This document shows positions 1 through 11,430 of a DNA stretch of 64,000 bases, piece after piece. A model generated the notes under the pieces. That model worked only from the letters and a program-made list of their open reading frames with translations. It ran no database searches and was not told the DNA's origin. A program made the position numbers and the translations under genes. The stretch spans positions 38,577,494 to 38,641,493 of the forward strand of contig CM051520.1 of assembly GCA_028015205.1 (NCBI GenBank), given 5' to 3'. Source of the stretch: Mytilisepta virgata. Its lineage: Eukaryota; Mollusca; Bivalvia; Mytilida; Mytilidae. Positions within the stretch are counted from its first letter, which is position 1. Each line of letters begins with the position of its first letter.

Positions 1-2
1 AG

Positions 3-3000
3 GAAGAAATGGCGAAGCATAAAGTCCCAGAATGGCTGTTTCCGCTGGCTTTCAATGACGATGATAGTGTCAGATACTATGCTTGTTTGGCTATATCTGT
101 TTTGGTTGCTAACAAAGAGATTGAATCAGCTGTTCTTCAGTCAGGGACCTTAGATTTAGTGCTTCCGTTTATAGCTAGTCATACTCCCAGTGAATTTGGA
201 AGAATGGACTTATCACATCGCCATGGAAGATCAAGGGGATGGTTGAAACGACTTGTACCCTTATTGTCCAGTAAAAGAGAGGAGTCTGAAGCACTAGCAG
301 CTTTTCATTTTGCTATGGAGGCTGGAATAAAATCACTCCAGAAAAAATCAGAAGTAAGGCTGCAGTTATATATGTATACAGTTAGATATAAATATTTGCA
401 CATTTGCACATCTTCTCAAATGATATAACACCAAAAAGGTATGAAGTTACATGTACATGGATGTCATATCCACGTCATAGCTATTTTTAACATAATTTGG
501 TTACAGCTTTATCTGAGTAAGTCTGCTATGATAAGCACATACCTAATTGTCAGATATCCTTTTAATTATTCAGTCAATTAAAACAATGAACAGACAAATG
601 CAGTAAATGGTGATTAACCAGTGATTTTGGCTCTATACGCATAAAAGCTGTAGTTTTTATGCTCCATCCACCAATTTGGAAGGGACATATAGATATATAG
701 ATTTGCCCTTGTCCGTTGTACGTACGTACAACCATCTGGCTTAGTTTAAAATGTAAAGGAAAAAAGAGTGACAAAATTATAATAGTACTAGTAATTATAA
801 AAGTTTTTAGGTTAGGTCCATTTCTCAGAAACCCAATGATATTACACTACTAGTACTTCAATCTCCTTGTTACACTGAACACGGATGAGCAATATTTTGG
901 TTATTTTGACCTACAATTTATCATATTCATACATTAGTGACTCTGATAAATTTTTGCCTTTAATTTCATATCCTAGGAATCCATGGAGTTATATCAATGA
1001 TACTTCACCACTATAATCCTCTTACATTATATAATGCATTTCTCCAACAGTTGAGTCACTGTCACCAATTATTTGAGCATGAGTGACTTGGTTAAGTTTT
1101 TCAGTTTAGGTCAATTTTCAGAAACCTATTGAGACATATCATTGATATTATATCTATTCATCTTGTACAACAAAAGTCAGCAACATTTGCATCACCATGA
1201 TCTCTATTTTATGCTTGAGTGACTTTGAATTATAGCATTTAGGTGTATTAAAGAACCTTCAGTAGTGTATTAATGATATTTCTCAAATGCATTCATCTTA
1301 CATAGTACAACACAGCTTAACTGCATTTGGGTCACATTACATACATTTTTATGTTAGAGTGACTGATTAAATTTTTCATGTTTTTGCATTTTAGTCTATT
1401 TCTAAAAAAAAAAACCTGTGATAATATATCAATAATATTTTACAACTACACATGTCTTCTTTAGTTCAACAAAGATCACCAACATATACATGTAAGTTCA
1501 TGACCTACATTTCTTGATTGAGTTACTCCATTAAATTTTAGCGTTTTGGTCCTTATGTCAGGAACAGAATTGATTACTCTGGATTCATTATTCATGTTAT
1601 TTTTAATGGGGTAAAAGTTAATGTTAGCTGGATATATTATGAAACTTTTACATATTTAAAATAATTCCCAGAACATTTTATCGTCATTAATAATAGATGG
1701 GAATTCTATATGCAGGAGGATGGGGCATCTGTATCTTACTGACACACAATCTCTAGTTGTGACTTAGTGTAAAAAATATCTACCTTTCCAGAAGGAAACG
1801 ATACTAATAGTTAAATACAACCTTTTTTCATGTAAATTTCTTTACTTGTTTTGAATGACTTTGTATGATATTTGCTTAGGCAACTTATACATGTATGGTT
1901 TAGCAATTAAAGGACTAGTTTATTTCTCTTCTGATATTTTTAGGTATTTTATGAAATTGGGGCTATTGAACCACTGAAAAGATTGGCTAGTAGCCCTAAT
2001 TCGACCACATCTAAATTAGCTTGTGAAGCTTTAAAAATAATTGGAGAAAATCTACCACACAAGCTTTCTGCACAGGTACCAGTGTGGACAGTGGAAGATG
2101 TCAAATTCTGGGTATCACAGGTAATTTTCAAAATGAAATAAAGTGTAAAGGAAAAAAGAGTGACAAAATTATAATAGTACTAGTAATTATAAATGTATAT
2201 AATTTACCTGTAAAATATATATGTTTTCCTATATATGAGAAGGTCAAGGATTTTATGCTGTCTTCATTCTTTAACCTTAAATAATATTTTATTCATCATT
2301 TTGCATGGACAATTTTTGTCTATAGTTTTACAGTTGTAAGGATCAAAATTGAATAAGGAGGAGTTACAGAATGATATTTAAGATGATTTATTATTAAACA
2401 TCTTGAAAAAACTTACCCAGTAACAGAGGTATATTTTACTAGTATTTGTGCATGCATCTTTATAAATTCTTATGATTTTAAAAAAAATATTTGTATTAAG
2501 ACACAAGAAAGGGTAAAATAAGAAAATGTGTAACTTTACAGATTGGATTTGAAGATACTGCACAGATATTTGAGAAGTGTAAAGTTGATGGCGATTTGTT
2601 GTTAACATTAACAGAAGATGATTTGTCAGACAGTCTTAACATAACCTGTAGAATAACTTGCAAAAGGTACATATATACAGTTTTGTTGCAAACTTACATA
2701 TGTTCAGACTATCATACTAGCCTGGTAAATTATGGTTCCTTGTTAATACTGGATATATGGCATATAATTCCAAAAGTTTTTTTTTACATTAGAACCAACA
2801 TTAGGCAGAAAAGCTTTGACAAATAATGTGTTGGACAGAGCCCCAGATAATTTTTTTGAATTGGGGTAATTACCTCCAGCTTTTTGAAAGGGGTAAAGGG
2901 GTAAGTTATGCTTTTAACCAGTAAGATGAAAGGGGTAAAATTAGAAATCAGACATTTTATGATACATACATTGTCTCATAAACAGTTCAAGGCCAAAAAA

Positions 3001-6000
3001 CAGTATCAGCACAAACCTATGCCTGAGAAAGATACTTCTGAATTTCCAAATATTTACCAATTTTATAGAAGTAAATTTTACAATGTATGTATTAATTTCG
3101 TGCTGAAATTTTTCAGTACTGAATTACTAGCAGATGAGCTGATGCAAGATATCCTGTAGGATGAGTGTATACTGGTATCTGAAATACATTTGCTTAAATT
3201 AATTTCTTCCAGTTGTCGATGAATTTTGTTTTTAGACAACCTGATGCTGTAGTTCATTAAAGTGAAGTTTCCTTGCTGACTGCCATTGACAAAAATAAAA
3301 AATATAATGTGTCTATTCCATCTCGGATAGAAGACTAAAATTACCACCATTTGCAATTTTAGTTTCCAAATCAACAAAGTTTTAAAATATTCTTTGAATC
3401 CAGTTTGTTAAATACATGTAAACTGAACCTTAATTTTTTTTTTAGGTTTATGAGAGAGCTGAAGAAGCTGAAAATAACAGCAGATTATGCTTCAAATGAT
3501 CCCAGCAAACTGAATGAGTTTTTAACAGATTTAGGGTCTGAGTTTAGTCAGTACACATATTCTATGTTACAAGCAGGTGTAGATGCTGTATATCTTCCTT
3601 TATTGACTGAAGAACAGCTTACTCAGGACTGTGGCATTATAAATGGAATACACCGTACAAAGATACTACACAAAATTCAGGGTTAGTCATTAAATAAGAA
3701 CTCTTCCCATGTCCCAGTGTTGGGTCAGTTTCCTGATAATGATTGAGATCCAAATTGAAAAGGCATCAACAATTTCGAGTCAACAAAAGTATATGTATCT
3801 TCTTAATAAAAAACGAAAAATATCAGTGTGTTCATTATTGGTCAAGGGTTTGAAAACAGGTTATTTAAGCAATCAGCTTATATTGCCATTATAATTAAGA
3901 AGTACAGATTTAGAAAATCATACAGTTTTGTGGTTCATGTGATGATTATATAAACGATTTATTGATTTTCAGCCATTTGTTTTATGCTGTATGTATTATA
4001 ACAAAATGAATTTATCCGATTTAAATAGCTATTGAGGAACAAAGAGTAAGCAATGATGCAGAAGATTGTATTGATGGACGAAAGTGGACTGATGTGTTTA
4101 TAAGTTACAGGCGTTCAAATGGTTCAATGCTAGCAAGGTAAGTGGGCTGATTTGTTGATAAGTGTTGTAAAGTTACGGACTGATGTGTTCATAAGTTACA
4201 GATATTCAAGTGGTTCAGTTGTTATGGACTTCCATGTTAATGATTAAAGTTACCAAACTGTAACAGGTTTATAACCACCATCCTTAGATTTTGTGATTGT
4301 AATTTTTCACCAGAATTTTGTTTTTTGATTATTCAGCCAAATTTTAGGTTTTCTGAAGATGCGATGTCTCATGAGTGGGGCATTTGTGTCTTACAAACAC
4401 GCTTTTTGTTAAATACATGTATTTTAATGAAATATCTTAAAGAAAGAGTGAAGAATTTCCTGTTTTTGAAAATTTTATTAATATGCTTAAAATATTTGTA
4501 AAATGTTTCTTTTATAGTTTGTTAAAAGTATTCCTGCAACTCAGAGGTTTTACTGTATTTTTGGATATTGAGAAATTAAATGCTGGAAAATTTGATGAAG
4601 GATTGTTGACAAGTGTTAGATCATCAAGGAATTTCATTATAGTACTTACCCCTAATGCACTGGATCGCTGTATTGGGGATTCAGAAAGGAAAGATTGGGT
4701 ACATAGGGTAAGTATGGAAAAGTAAGGATATGGGGTAAACAACATCGAGACAACATCCCATTGTAAAAAAAAATCAACTGGGAGTTGTCTTGTGGCCTTC
4801 AACAGGAGCCCCCCACCACAAGACATAGCACTACATGTATATGGTCCCAGATCACTGTGCCCTTGGTGATATTAAAATTTTGTTCTCTTGTACCATGTGC
4901 ACACATTTAGCTAAAATTCTGGTTTTATATTGGTCTATTTTGGCCCCTGACAAAGTTTAGTGAAAAATGTTATGGCATGAATAATGCCTTAATTTTTTAT
5001 TCTTATTATTAAAGGCTCCTATTTTTATCAATTATGTATGTACATGTATATATATTTGATATATTGCAGGAAATAGTTGCAGCTTTAGAGAGTAAATGTA
5101 ACATCATTCCAATAATGGATAATTTCCATTGGCCATCTTCTGACAAGCTTCCAGAGGACATGCGACAAATTTCTTACTTTAATGGTATAAGGTACAGTCT
5201 CATTAGTAAAATAAATTTGTATTTATGTTGTCTGTTAACTGTGTATTACTTAATCAAAAGTTCATTTAAAATATTAATGCCAATGTCTTAGTAAGTTCAT
5301 AGCTTACTAATTAAGTGATTAGCTTATGCTCAGACCATAAGGCAAGCAGTGGATCCTAAGCATATTTTAAATTGGGGGGGGGGGGGGGGGGGGTTATGGG
5401 AGGGTATAGTGGTGGTGGTAGTCATATACATTACTAAATGAGCTAAGTAAGAATTGTCATTGCTGCCATTGATTGATTTATATCACAACTAATATTTTCA
5501 TTTTTCACCTTGTCTTGATAAGGCTGCTTATGCCTGTAGTAAATATAACATTAAGACTATACCCATACTGGTAGCAAACTAACGTTAAATAGCTCACCTT
5601 TTAGTCTGTTTTTGAAGTTTTTTTAGTCTGTTTTTGAAGTTTAGTACAACTGTAAAATTTTGTCTTAGCACTTTAGTGTAAGGGACATACTAGTCACTTC
5701 AGATTTTTATATGATTTTGCAATTTTAAAATTGTAATAAATGAAATGCAATTGTACAATTGCAACCTGCTGATACTGACATTGTACTCATTGTGATGCAA
5801 CAGTAATGTTGTAAAATATCCAGTTAATCTGCTTGTACAGAAGATTCATGCAACTTTTTAAATATTTTCTATCAATGATTGATTTTCTGTATTAAGTTGA
5901 AAACTGCCTGCATGCTTGCATGCCTTTGTAAATGTTCTTCTATTTTATTTGCAGTAGTAACTTTTAATTTAATTTTAGATGCAAACTGTTGTTTGGCATT

Positions 6001-8425
6001 AATTTTCAATATTATTTGAAATGTGTTGTTTCAGATTGGTGTAAGAAGATAACAAAAAATGTGTTTATCTTTGTTGAATGTGATTGCATGGCAATTGTGT
6101 TAATTCTATTGGTACAGTATTTTTATTGCACAATTATAACATTTGCTTGCTATTTAGCACTTAATTTCAGTTATATATCTTGCTTTGCTTTTTGTTATTA
6201 CATCATGTGAAGCTTGTTTTACAGGACAATAGATCCACTTACTTAGTTTGTTGTAGAAGCTAGAACTTTCAACCTAAATGTAACAAGCTTGCTGAGAGTA
6301 TTACTGAGCAATTCAATGTCCCCTATCAGCTTGAGCTGTGAGAAAACACATCAAATGCTCCTTGACTATGTGAATCGGATGCAGACGTATGGACAGAGTG
6401 ATTCTTTAAATCCTAAAACTACGTTTGCAAGGGATACACAATAATTACCCGATCAGCCTGAAACTCAAACTTGATCTGTAGCTCATCATTATATGCCCAT
6501 ATACCAAAAATATGATTCTTGGTAAAAAGGTTTGCAAAAAAAGTCCAGAAAACTAATATTTTGACAATAATTCCTATTTCAAAGGGCAATAACTCTCACA
6601 TTAATTATCTGATCAGCATGTAAGTCAAACTTGACCTGTAGCTCATCATTATAAGCTCACATACTAAAAATAACATCAGTTGGTAAAATGGTTTGCCAAA
6701 AAAGTAAGAAAAGACTATTATTTTGGCAATAATTCCTATTTCCATGGACAATAACTCTCACAATAATTATCCGGAGGCAGCCATATTGTGCTACATACTA
6801 AGGCTAGAAAATGTTTCGTTTGCCGGAAATGTAACAAGGGAAATAACTTATAATTTTAGAGTCAGAATTGTGATACCAGAAATGAGTTTCTGGAAATGGA
6901 TATTGCTGTGCTCGCATCATTGGCCACGCCAACAGCATATTAAGATTTTAAATGTAAAATGGCAAATGATATAGGCAACAAAAAACCAGACAGAAAACCT
7001 TTGTATTGTTAATGTCACAGTTTCTAATATATTCTATACATGTAGTACATGTATTTGGTGTTTTGGAATTTTCATTACTTTGTATATTTTAAAATGTTAT
7101 TATGGATTTAATATCTATACATTGTATATGGAGGACATCATTTTATTTTGATATTTCCAATAAACTAGTCTTAGTCTTAGTCTTAGTCTTAGTATAGGTT
7201 TAACAGCTGCTGTGTAATTTTAAATTGATTGATTGATTGATTGTTGCTTAACTTCCAGTGGCAAATATTTCATGCTTCTTCAGGATGAGAACCAGCTCAA
7301 TTTATCAAACAATTCAAATTGGGTCAGCACACAAAGGGGAACCAATTTTGACTGCCTCTGTAAAAGGAGGATGGTTGGGTAGGGTCAGATAATTTTGCCT
7401 TCTGTAGTGGCATTAGCCTACTATTTTTCGAAAACTACAGAAGGGGTCTTTAGCGTGCAGGGAGTGTGACACGTTACCCACTTTGGTCCGCGGTCAGGCT
7501 TTCCGTATTATGACCTGACAACGAGAGGGTCTTCCCTATCGCCTAATGTAATTTTAAAAAAAGAATCAAATTTCTTAATTGTTTATATTAAATTTTTTTC
7601 AATCTTGTAGATACAATATCAAGTATAATTTCTGCGATATCAGTGTAACAATATTTAGTTTTAAATGTAAAATTGTGAATTCACTAGCATAGATAGAGTG
7701 CATTATGAATAGAAGACTTTAAATAGGACATATTCACAACATGTCAGTATAAACTGATTTGACATTTCCACTCTTTCCCTACATGATTGGCCAGTTGATC
7801 GAATAAAAACAAAAATATAATCACAAATTTAATCCCAGTGGGTTTGGTACTTGGACAAAAATCAAAATTATAATATACTGGAAAATAGCATAAAGAAACC
7901 GTGATGACAAAACTTAAGCTTGCATTTATAATATTACATGTAGGTCAGCACTTATAAGTGTAGTGATTTTTTTTCATCTTATATATATTATAAACTATAT
8001 GAGATATCTTATAAAGTTTATTAGATATCTTGAAGTTAGAATAAATAGTAAAACGGCTTGCCATACAAATTTAATCATGCACATAGAGGGTTATTCTTAG
8101 GTGTACATCATATGCATTAAGGTTATTGTAAAAAAGACTGAAAAGATATTACAGTCTATCCTTATAATTTAATCCTAGTTTTGTTGTAAGGCCTAAACAG
8201 AGGAAATCCCATTATAGATGTAAATTTTCTGTTTGTAGATGGATTCATGATTACCAGGATGCATGTATAGAAAAGTTGGAAAGATTTTTGCGGGGAGAAG
8301 TAAATCCAAGTGGGAGAAGAGCTGGACTTTTCCAAATGGGATCTTCTTCCGAAGGTGTATTACACCAGGCTAAATACAGTTCAAGTTCTAGTGCTGAAAA
8401 CTCACCGAATTCTGATTGTAGCTGA
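3..8425 (+). CDS. SARM1: SARM1, NAD+ hydrolase (C-terminal 498 residues, 5' partial)
   Basis: Eight coding exons: 3-353, 1944-2120, 2542-2666, 3446-3681, 4029-4137, 4518-4707, 5070-5191 and 8239-8425 (TGA 8423-8425). All junctions are GT-AG and every phase matches. The ATG at 9 is internal; the reading frame runs off the left edge. Exon 1 and most of exon 2 encode the last ARM repeats (motif KHKVPEWLF). The end of exon 2 with exon 3 gives SAM1 ([15 protein letters not shown] onward). Exon 4 gives SAM2. Exons 5-8 give the TIR domain, with box 1 [10 protein letters not shown] and the BB loop [10 protein letters not shown]. The motif KDWVHR at the end of exon 6 is followed by Glu, the first codon of exon 7, which aligns with catalytic Glu642 of human SARM1 (alignment from memory). 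In other animals SARM1 is an octameric NADase that ARM-bound NAD+ keeps inactive and that drives axon degeneration; it also acts in innate immunity. The Ser-rich tail is about 30 residues. No frameshift or missing key residue is visible. Confidence 0.97.
640..1760 (+). repeat. Composite dispersed repeat in SARM1 intron 1
   Basis: Degenerate copies of a roughly 130-145 bp module (cues: tttaggtccatttctcag, atatcaatgatatt, tgagtgact) end near gggcatctgtatcttac. The same modules in the same order recur at 9420-11430, and a cleaner tandem version lies at 54960-55740. Tandem cores of this size are typical of bivalve non-autonomous rolling-circle or MITE-like elements. That assignment is an inference. 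Confidence 0.7.
752..801 (+). repeat. 50-bp exact duplicate of a segment of SARM1 intron 2 (copy 1)
   Basis: The 50 bases starting tgtaaaggaaaaaagagtga are identical to 2144-2193. Here they interrupt the composite repeat: the related copy at 9490-9520 reads straight through the same point (ggcttggtcaaggttttg). Copy 1 therefore looks like the inserted one. Confidence 0.85.
2144..2193 (+). repeat. 50-bp exact duplicate (copy 2, probable donor)
   Basis: Identical to 752-801 over 50 bases. It lies 23 bases into SARM1 intron 2, outside any recognised repeat, in the same orientation as copy 1. Confidence 0.85.
5374..5393 (+). repeat. Poly-G run (20 G) in SARM1 intron 7
   Basis: Twenty consecutive G residues. 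Similar runs occur near 12650, 17670 and 17750. Such runs are prone to length error in sequencing. SARM1 introns 2-6 otherwise show nothing I can identify. Confidence 0.8.
6280..6735 (+). repeat. Dispersed repeat in SARM1 intron 7 (sister copy at 19950)
   Basis: Modules such as caatgtcccctatcagcttg, gatcagcctgaaactcaaac and tgtagctcatcattat recur in the same order and orientation at 19950-20530. Inside, a roughly 170-bp subunit (gatcagc to ggcaataa) is repeated. No coding content is seen. Confidence 0.7.
7166..7193 (+). repeat. Hexanucleotide microsatellite (TAGTCT)n
   Basis: Four to five tandem copies of a six-base unit, tagtct, lie in SARM1 intron 7. Confidence 0.8.
7222..7545 (-). mobile_element. 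SINE-like element B, copy 1 (in SARM1 intron 7)
   Basis: On the minus strand this runs from ccctctcgttgtcaggtcat to a 3' end reading tttgccactggaagttaagc followed by a (CAAT)n tail. The same sequence is on the plus strand at 18016-18340, at perhaps 90% identity by eye. The 3' end gccactggacgttaa matches the end of the tRNA-headed SINE at 33259-33616, so both probably use the same LINE machinery. No clear Pol III promoter boxes are visible here. Confidence 0.65.
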
Positions 8426-8835
8426 CCATGTATTATACTAGTAATCCAAGTCATTGTATTTGTCAAATTCTATTTAGCCAAAATGTTGTATTTAACTGTG
8501 TAATGATACAAAGTAGTTAATCAATTACAATTGACTCTTGTTATCTCGATGTGATGATACTGTTAAAAATATACTGTAAATTTAGAAATTAATGCAATGT
8601 TTATATTATTGTTTATGTCATTGCAAAAAAAAGTGAAAGGATGAAGATTGAAATAATTAAATCTTGCATTTTAATTTTTGCTGATTAAATTCCATTATAA
8701 AAAGTACCTCAATCAAATTATTACTGGTAATCTTGCAGTATTGTCTGTTTTTATATTCCATTTTAATAAAGTTTATTAATCAATTTAATTAATATTAAAA
8801 TATTTCCATATTTAACAAAGATTTGCAATAAAAAA
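8426..8835 (+). other. SARM1 3' untranslated region with poly(A) signals
   Basis: AT-rich sequence follows the TGA. Poly(A) signal hexamers aataaa occur at 8765-8770 and 8827-8832. Nothing coding follows in 8836-9270. Confidence 0.6.
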
Positions 8836-9274
8836 TGCATTGCAAAAATTTCTAAATTTACAAATTAAAGAGTATTTAGGGACCAACTAATTACATTTAG
8901 ATAGCAGGACTTCTGAGGTAAAAAAAAATTGACTTAGTGTAAGACAACTGAGCTACTGCTATTATGTAAGATTTTACGGGATATTTGTCAATATAAGTAA
9001 CTCAACTATTTTGAAAATTTAATGTTCAGTGATTAATCCTTACTGTATTACAATGATAATATTTATTTGCAGTGCCTAACCCTTATTATTAATTAAAGGT
9101 CTTTAAGCTTTTTTACTTAGAAGTACCCAATTTTCTATATTGACTGGCTGAAAGTCACAAATATTCAACCGTTGAATCATTGAATCATTGTCTTAAACTG
9201 CATGACATAGACACTGACATATAAATGAATCTTTATAGGCAAAACAAGGGTTACTATGTAATAAAATATATATA

Positions 9275-9360
9275 GACTTGTGGGGTGGTCAATATGGTAA
9301 TAATATTGACCTTCACTCTTTGTCAGTCAATATCATACCACATTGACCACCTCACGAGTC
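9275..9360. repeat. Short foldback palindrome
   Basis: The left arm gacttgtggggtggtcaata pairs imperfectly with the right arm ending accacctcacgagtc. Each arm is about 35 bases, around a loop of about 15. Confidence 0.75.
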
Positions 9361-9754
9361 CTTAATTGTAATATGATGAAAATGTGCATGAATGTGATAT
9401 CATACACTGTAGGGGAGAGACCTACCTTTTTTTATGCCCGTCAAATAAAAGTGGAAAGGGACATGTATATTTACCCTTGTCCGTCCGTCTGTCTGGCTTG
9501 GTCAAGGTTTTGCGTTTAGGTCCATTTCTCAGGAACCAGTTGACATATATCAATGATATTATACCACTACAATCTCCTTATAAGACTGAACATAGATGAG
9601 CAACATTTGGGTCACTTTTACCTACATTTAATACATGAATGACTCCAATAAAGTTTTGCCTTTAATTTGATATCCAAAGAATCCATGGTGTTATATCAAT
9701 AACACTTCATTACTTTAATCCTCTTACATTATATAATGCAATTCTCCAACAGTT

Positions 9755-10290
9755 GGGTTATTATTTCTCCCCCCACTGAGGTGGGGAGACATATTGTTTT
9801 TGTCCTGTCTGTCAGAGCGATGACAAAATTTTGTGACGGACAATCTCATGCATCATACTTTGGATTTGAACGACACTTGGCAGGAATACTTGTTAGGATA
9901 TGTAGATGTGCATATGTTCTTGATTTTTATTAAATCAATTTTTGACGGTTAACCAGGGTAAAATATGGACTTAGCCATTTTGCTAATACTTATTAGGGTA
10001 AGTACACATGCTTATGTTCTTGATATTGCGATAAATCAATTTTTAATGGCTTACTGGGGTGAATTATGGACTTAGCCATTTTGCCTAATAGGACTATATG
10101 GAAAAAATTTTGTCATGACTCCATCTTATGCACCATACTTTGGAAATGGATGAAACTTGACAGGAATACTGATTATCGTATGCAGATGTGCATGTGTTCT
10201 TTACTTTATGATAAATCAATTTTTTAGGGTTGACTGGGGTAAAAAATGGACTTAGCCATTTTGCCTTAGGACAGGATTGAAGAAATTAAC
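9755..10290 (+). repeat. Inserted tandem-repeat element
   Basis: The motif atggacttagccattttgc occurs three times (near 9965, 10067 and 10247) with flanking sequence in common (gataaatcaattttt before it). Units are roughly 100-180 bp. The block interrupts the composite repeat and is followed at 10371 by ccctcccgataacatgctgg, where the host repeat resumes. Confidence 0.55.
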
Positions 10291-10574
10291 ATTCATGCTC
10301 TTTCTTTCTAACTCATTATGAAATCCAATTAATTGCATATTTGATATCAGGTTTGTAATACAATTATTTTATGTTCCCTCCCGATAACATGCTGGTGGGG
10401 GAAGATGTACATTTTTGTGTGCAAAAACAAACTTTCATTATGACCAACATTTTGTGCATGAGTGACTCAGTTAAGTTTTTGTGTTTAGGTCCATTTCTAA
10501 GAAACCTATCGAGAAATATCAATGATATTATACCTATGCATTCATCTAATATAGTACAACAAAATTCAGCAACA

Positions 10575-10905
10575 ATTTATTTACATAGTGTTGGGAATCA
10601 GCAGAAAAACAATAATCGATTAATTGAAATAATCGGAAGCCTAACCGATTCGATTATCGGAATTGTAAAATGCAACTAAATTAACTGCCAGATTGATATA
10701 AAATTATGTTTTTATTGTCTCTTTGACCAGAATCTCTTATAACCTCCTTATAACTGAACCAAATACCAAAATTCTTGCATTTTGTTTAAAAAGTCTGTTG
10801 TGACCGATTATCGATTATGAAAAAAATAATCGATTATGGCCAGAAGAAAAAATAATCGATCAATTTTCGATTATAATCGATAATCGGAACATCCCTAATT
10901 CACCA
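10575..10905. mobile_element. Small ATCGATTA-rich non-autonomous element (hAT-like MITE?)
   Basis: It begins near tagtgttgggaatcag and ends cgataatcggaacatcccta. Its two ends are dense in inverted attaatcgatt/aatcgattat motifs and it has no ORF. Ends with TAGGGATG/CAGTGTTGGGAA-type sequence resemble hAT MITEs. The family call is a guess and the target duplication is unclear. Confidence 0.45.
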
Positions 10906-11430
10906 TGACCTATACTTTATGCTTCAGCGACTTTGGTAAAATTTTTGCATTTAGGTGTATTATTAAGAACCTATGGGGATGTATTAATGATATTTCACGA
11001 TTACAGTCATCTTATATGGTACAACACTGTACACAGCTCAGCTACATTTGAGTCACCATGAACTACATTTTATTGTAGAGTAAATTTGATAAAATTTTAG
11101 TATTCTTATCTATTTACAAAAACATGTTATGATATATCATTGATACAATCATCTTTAATTCAACACAGACCATGACCATATAAGTCCACATGACATACAT
11201 TTCAGCCTTCAGTGACACCATTAAATTTTAGCATTTGGATCCTTATGTCAGAATCAGAATTTAGTACTGTGGATTTATTTTTTTAATGGGGTAAAAGAAA
11301 ATGTATATTATGAATATATTATGAAACTTTCATATATTTAAAATAATTCTCTAAATGATTTCCAATCATAAATGATAGATGGGAATTCTGTGTTCAGAAG
11401 GACAGGGCATCTGTGTCTTACAGACAATTG

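Larger units (their letters stand above)
9420..11430 (+). repeat. Composite dispersed repeat, second copy, with two insertions
   Basis: Module order is as at 640-1760, for example catatgtataatgc-type and ccatggtgttatatcaat cues, ending at gggcatctgtgtcttac. It is split by a different tandem repeat (9755-10290) and by a small ATCGATTA-rich element (10575-10905). ORFs at 9384-9599, 9736-9933 and 10371-10679 are chance readings of it. Confidence 0.65.

Noticed and set aside
4512..4826. Minus-strand 104-residue ORF
   Set aside because: It is antisense to SARM1 exon 6, whose plus-strand product is clear.
3..8425. Bacterial-type TIR defence gene acquired by transfer
   Set aside because: The ARM-SAM-SAM-TIR order, intron positions and motifs are those of animal SARM1.
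8251..8466. Minus-strand ORF of 71 residues
   Set aside because: It is the antisense shadow of the last SARM1 exon.
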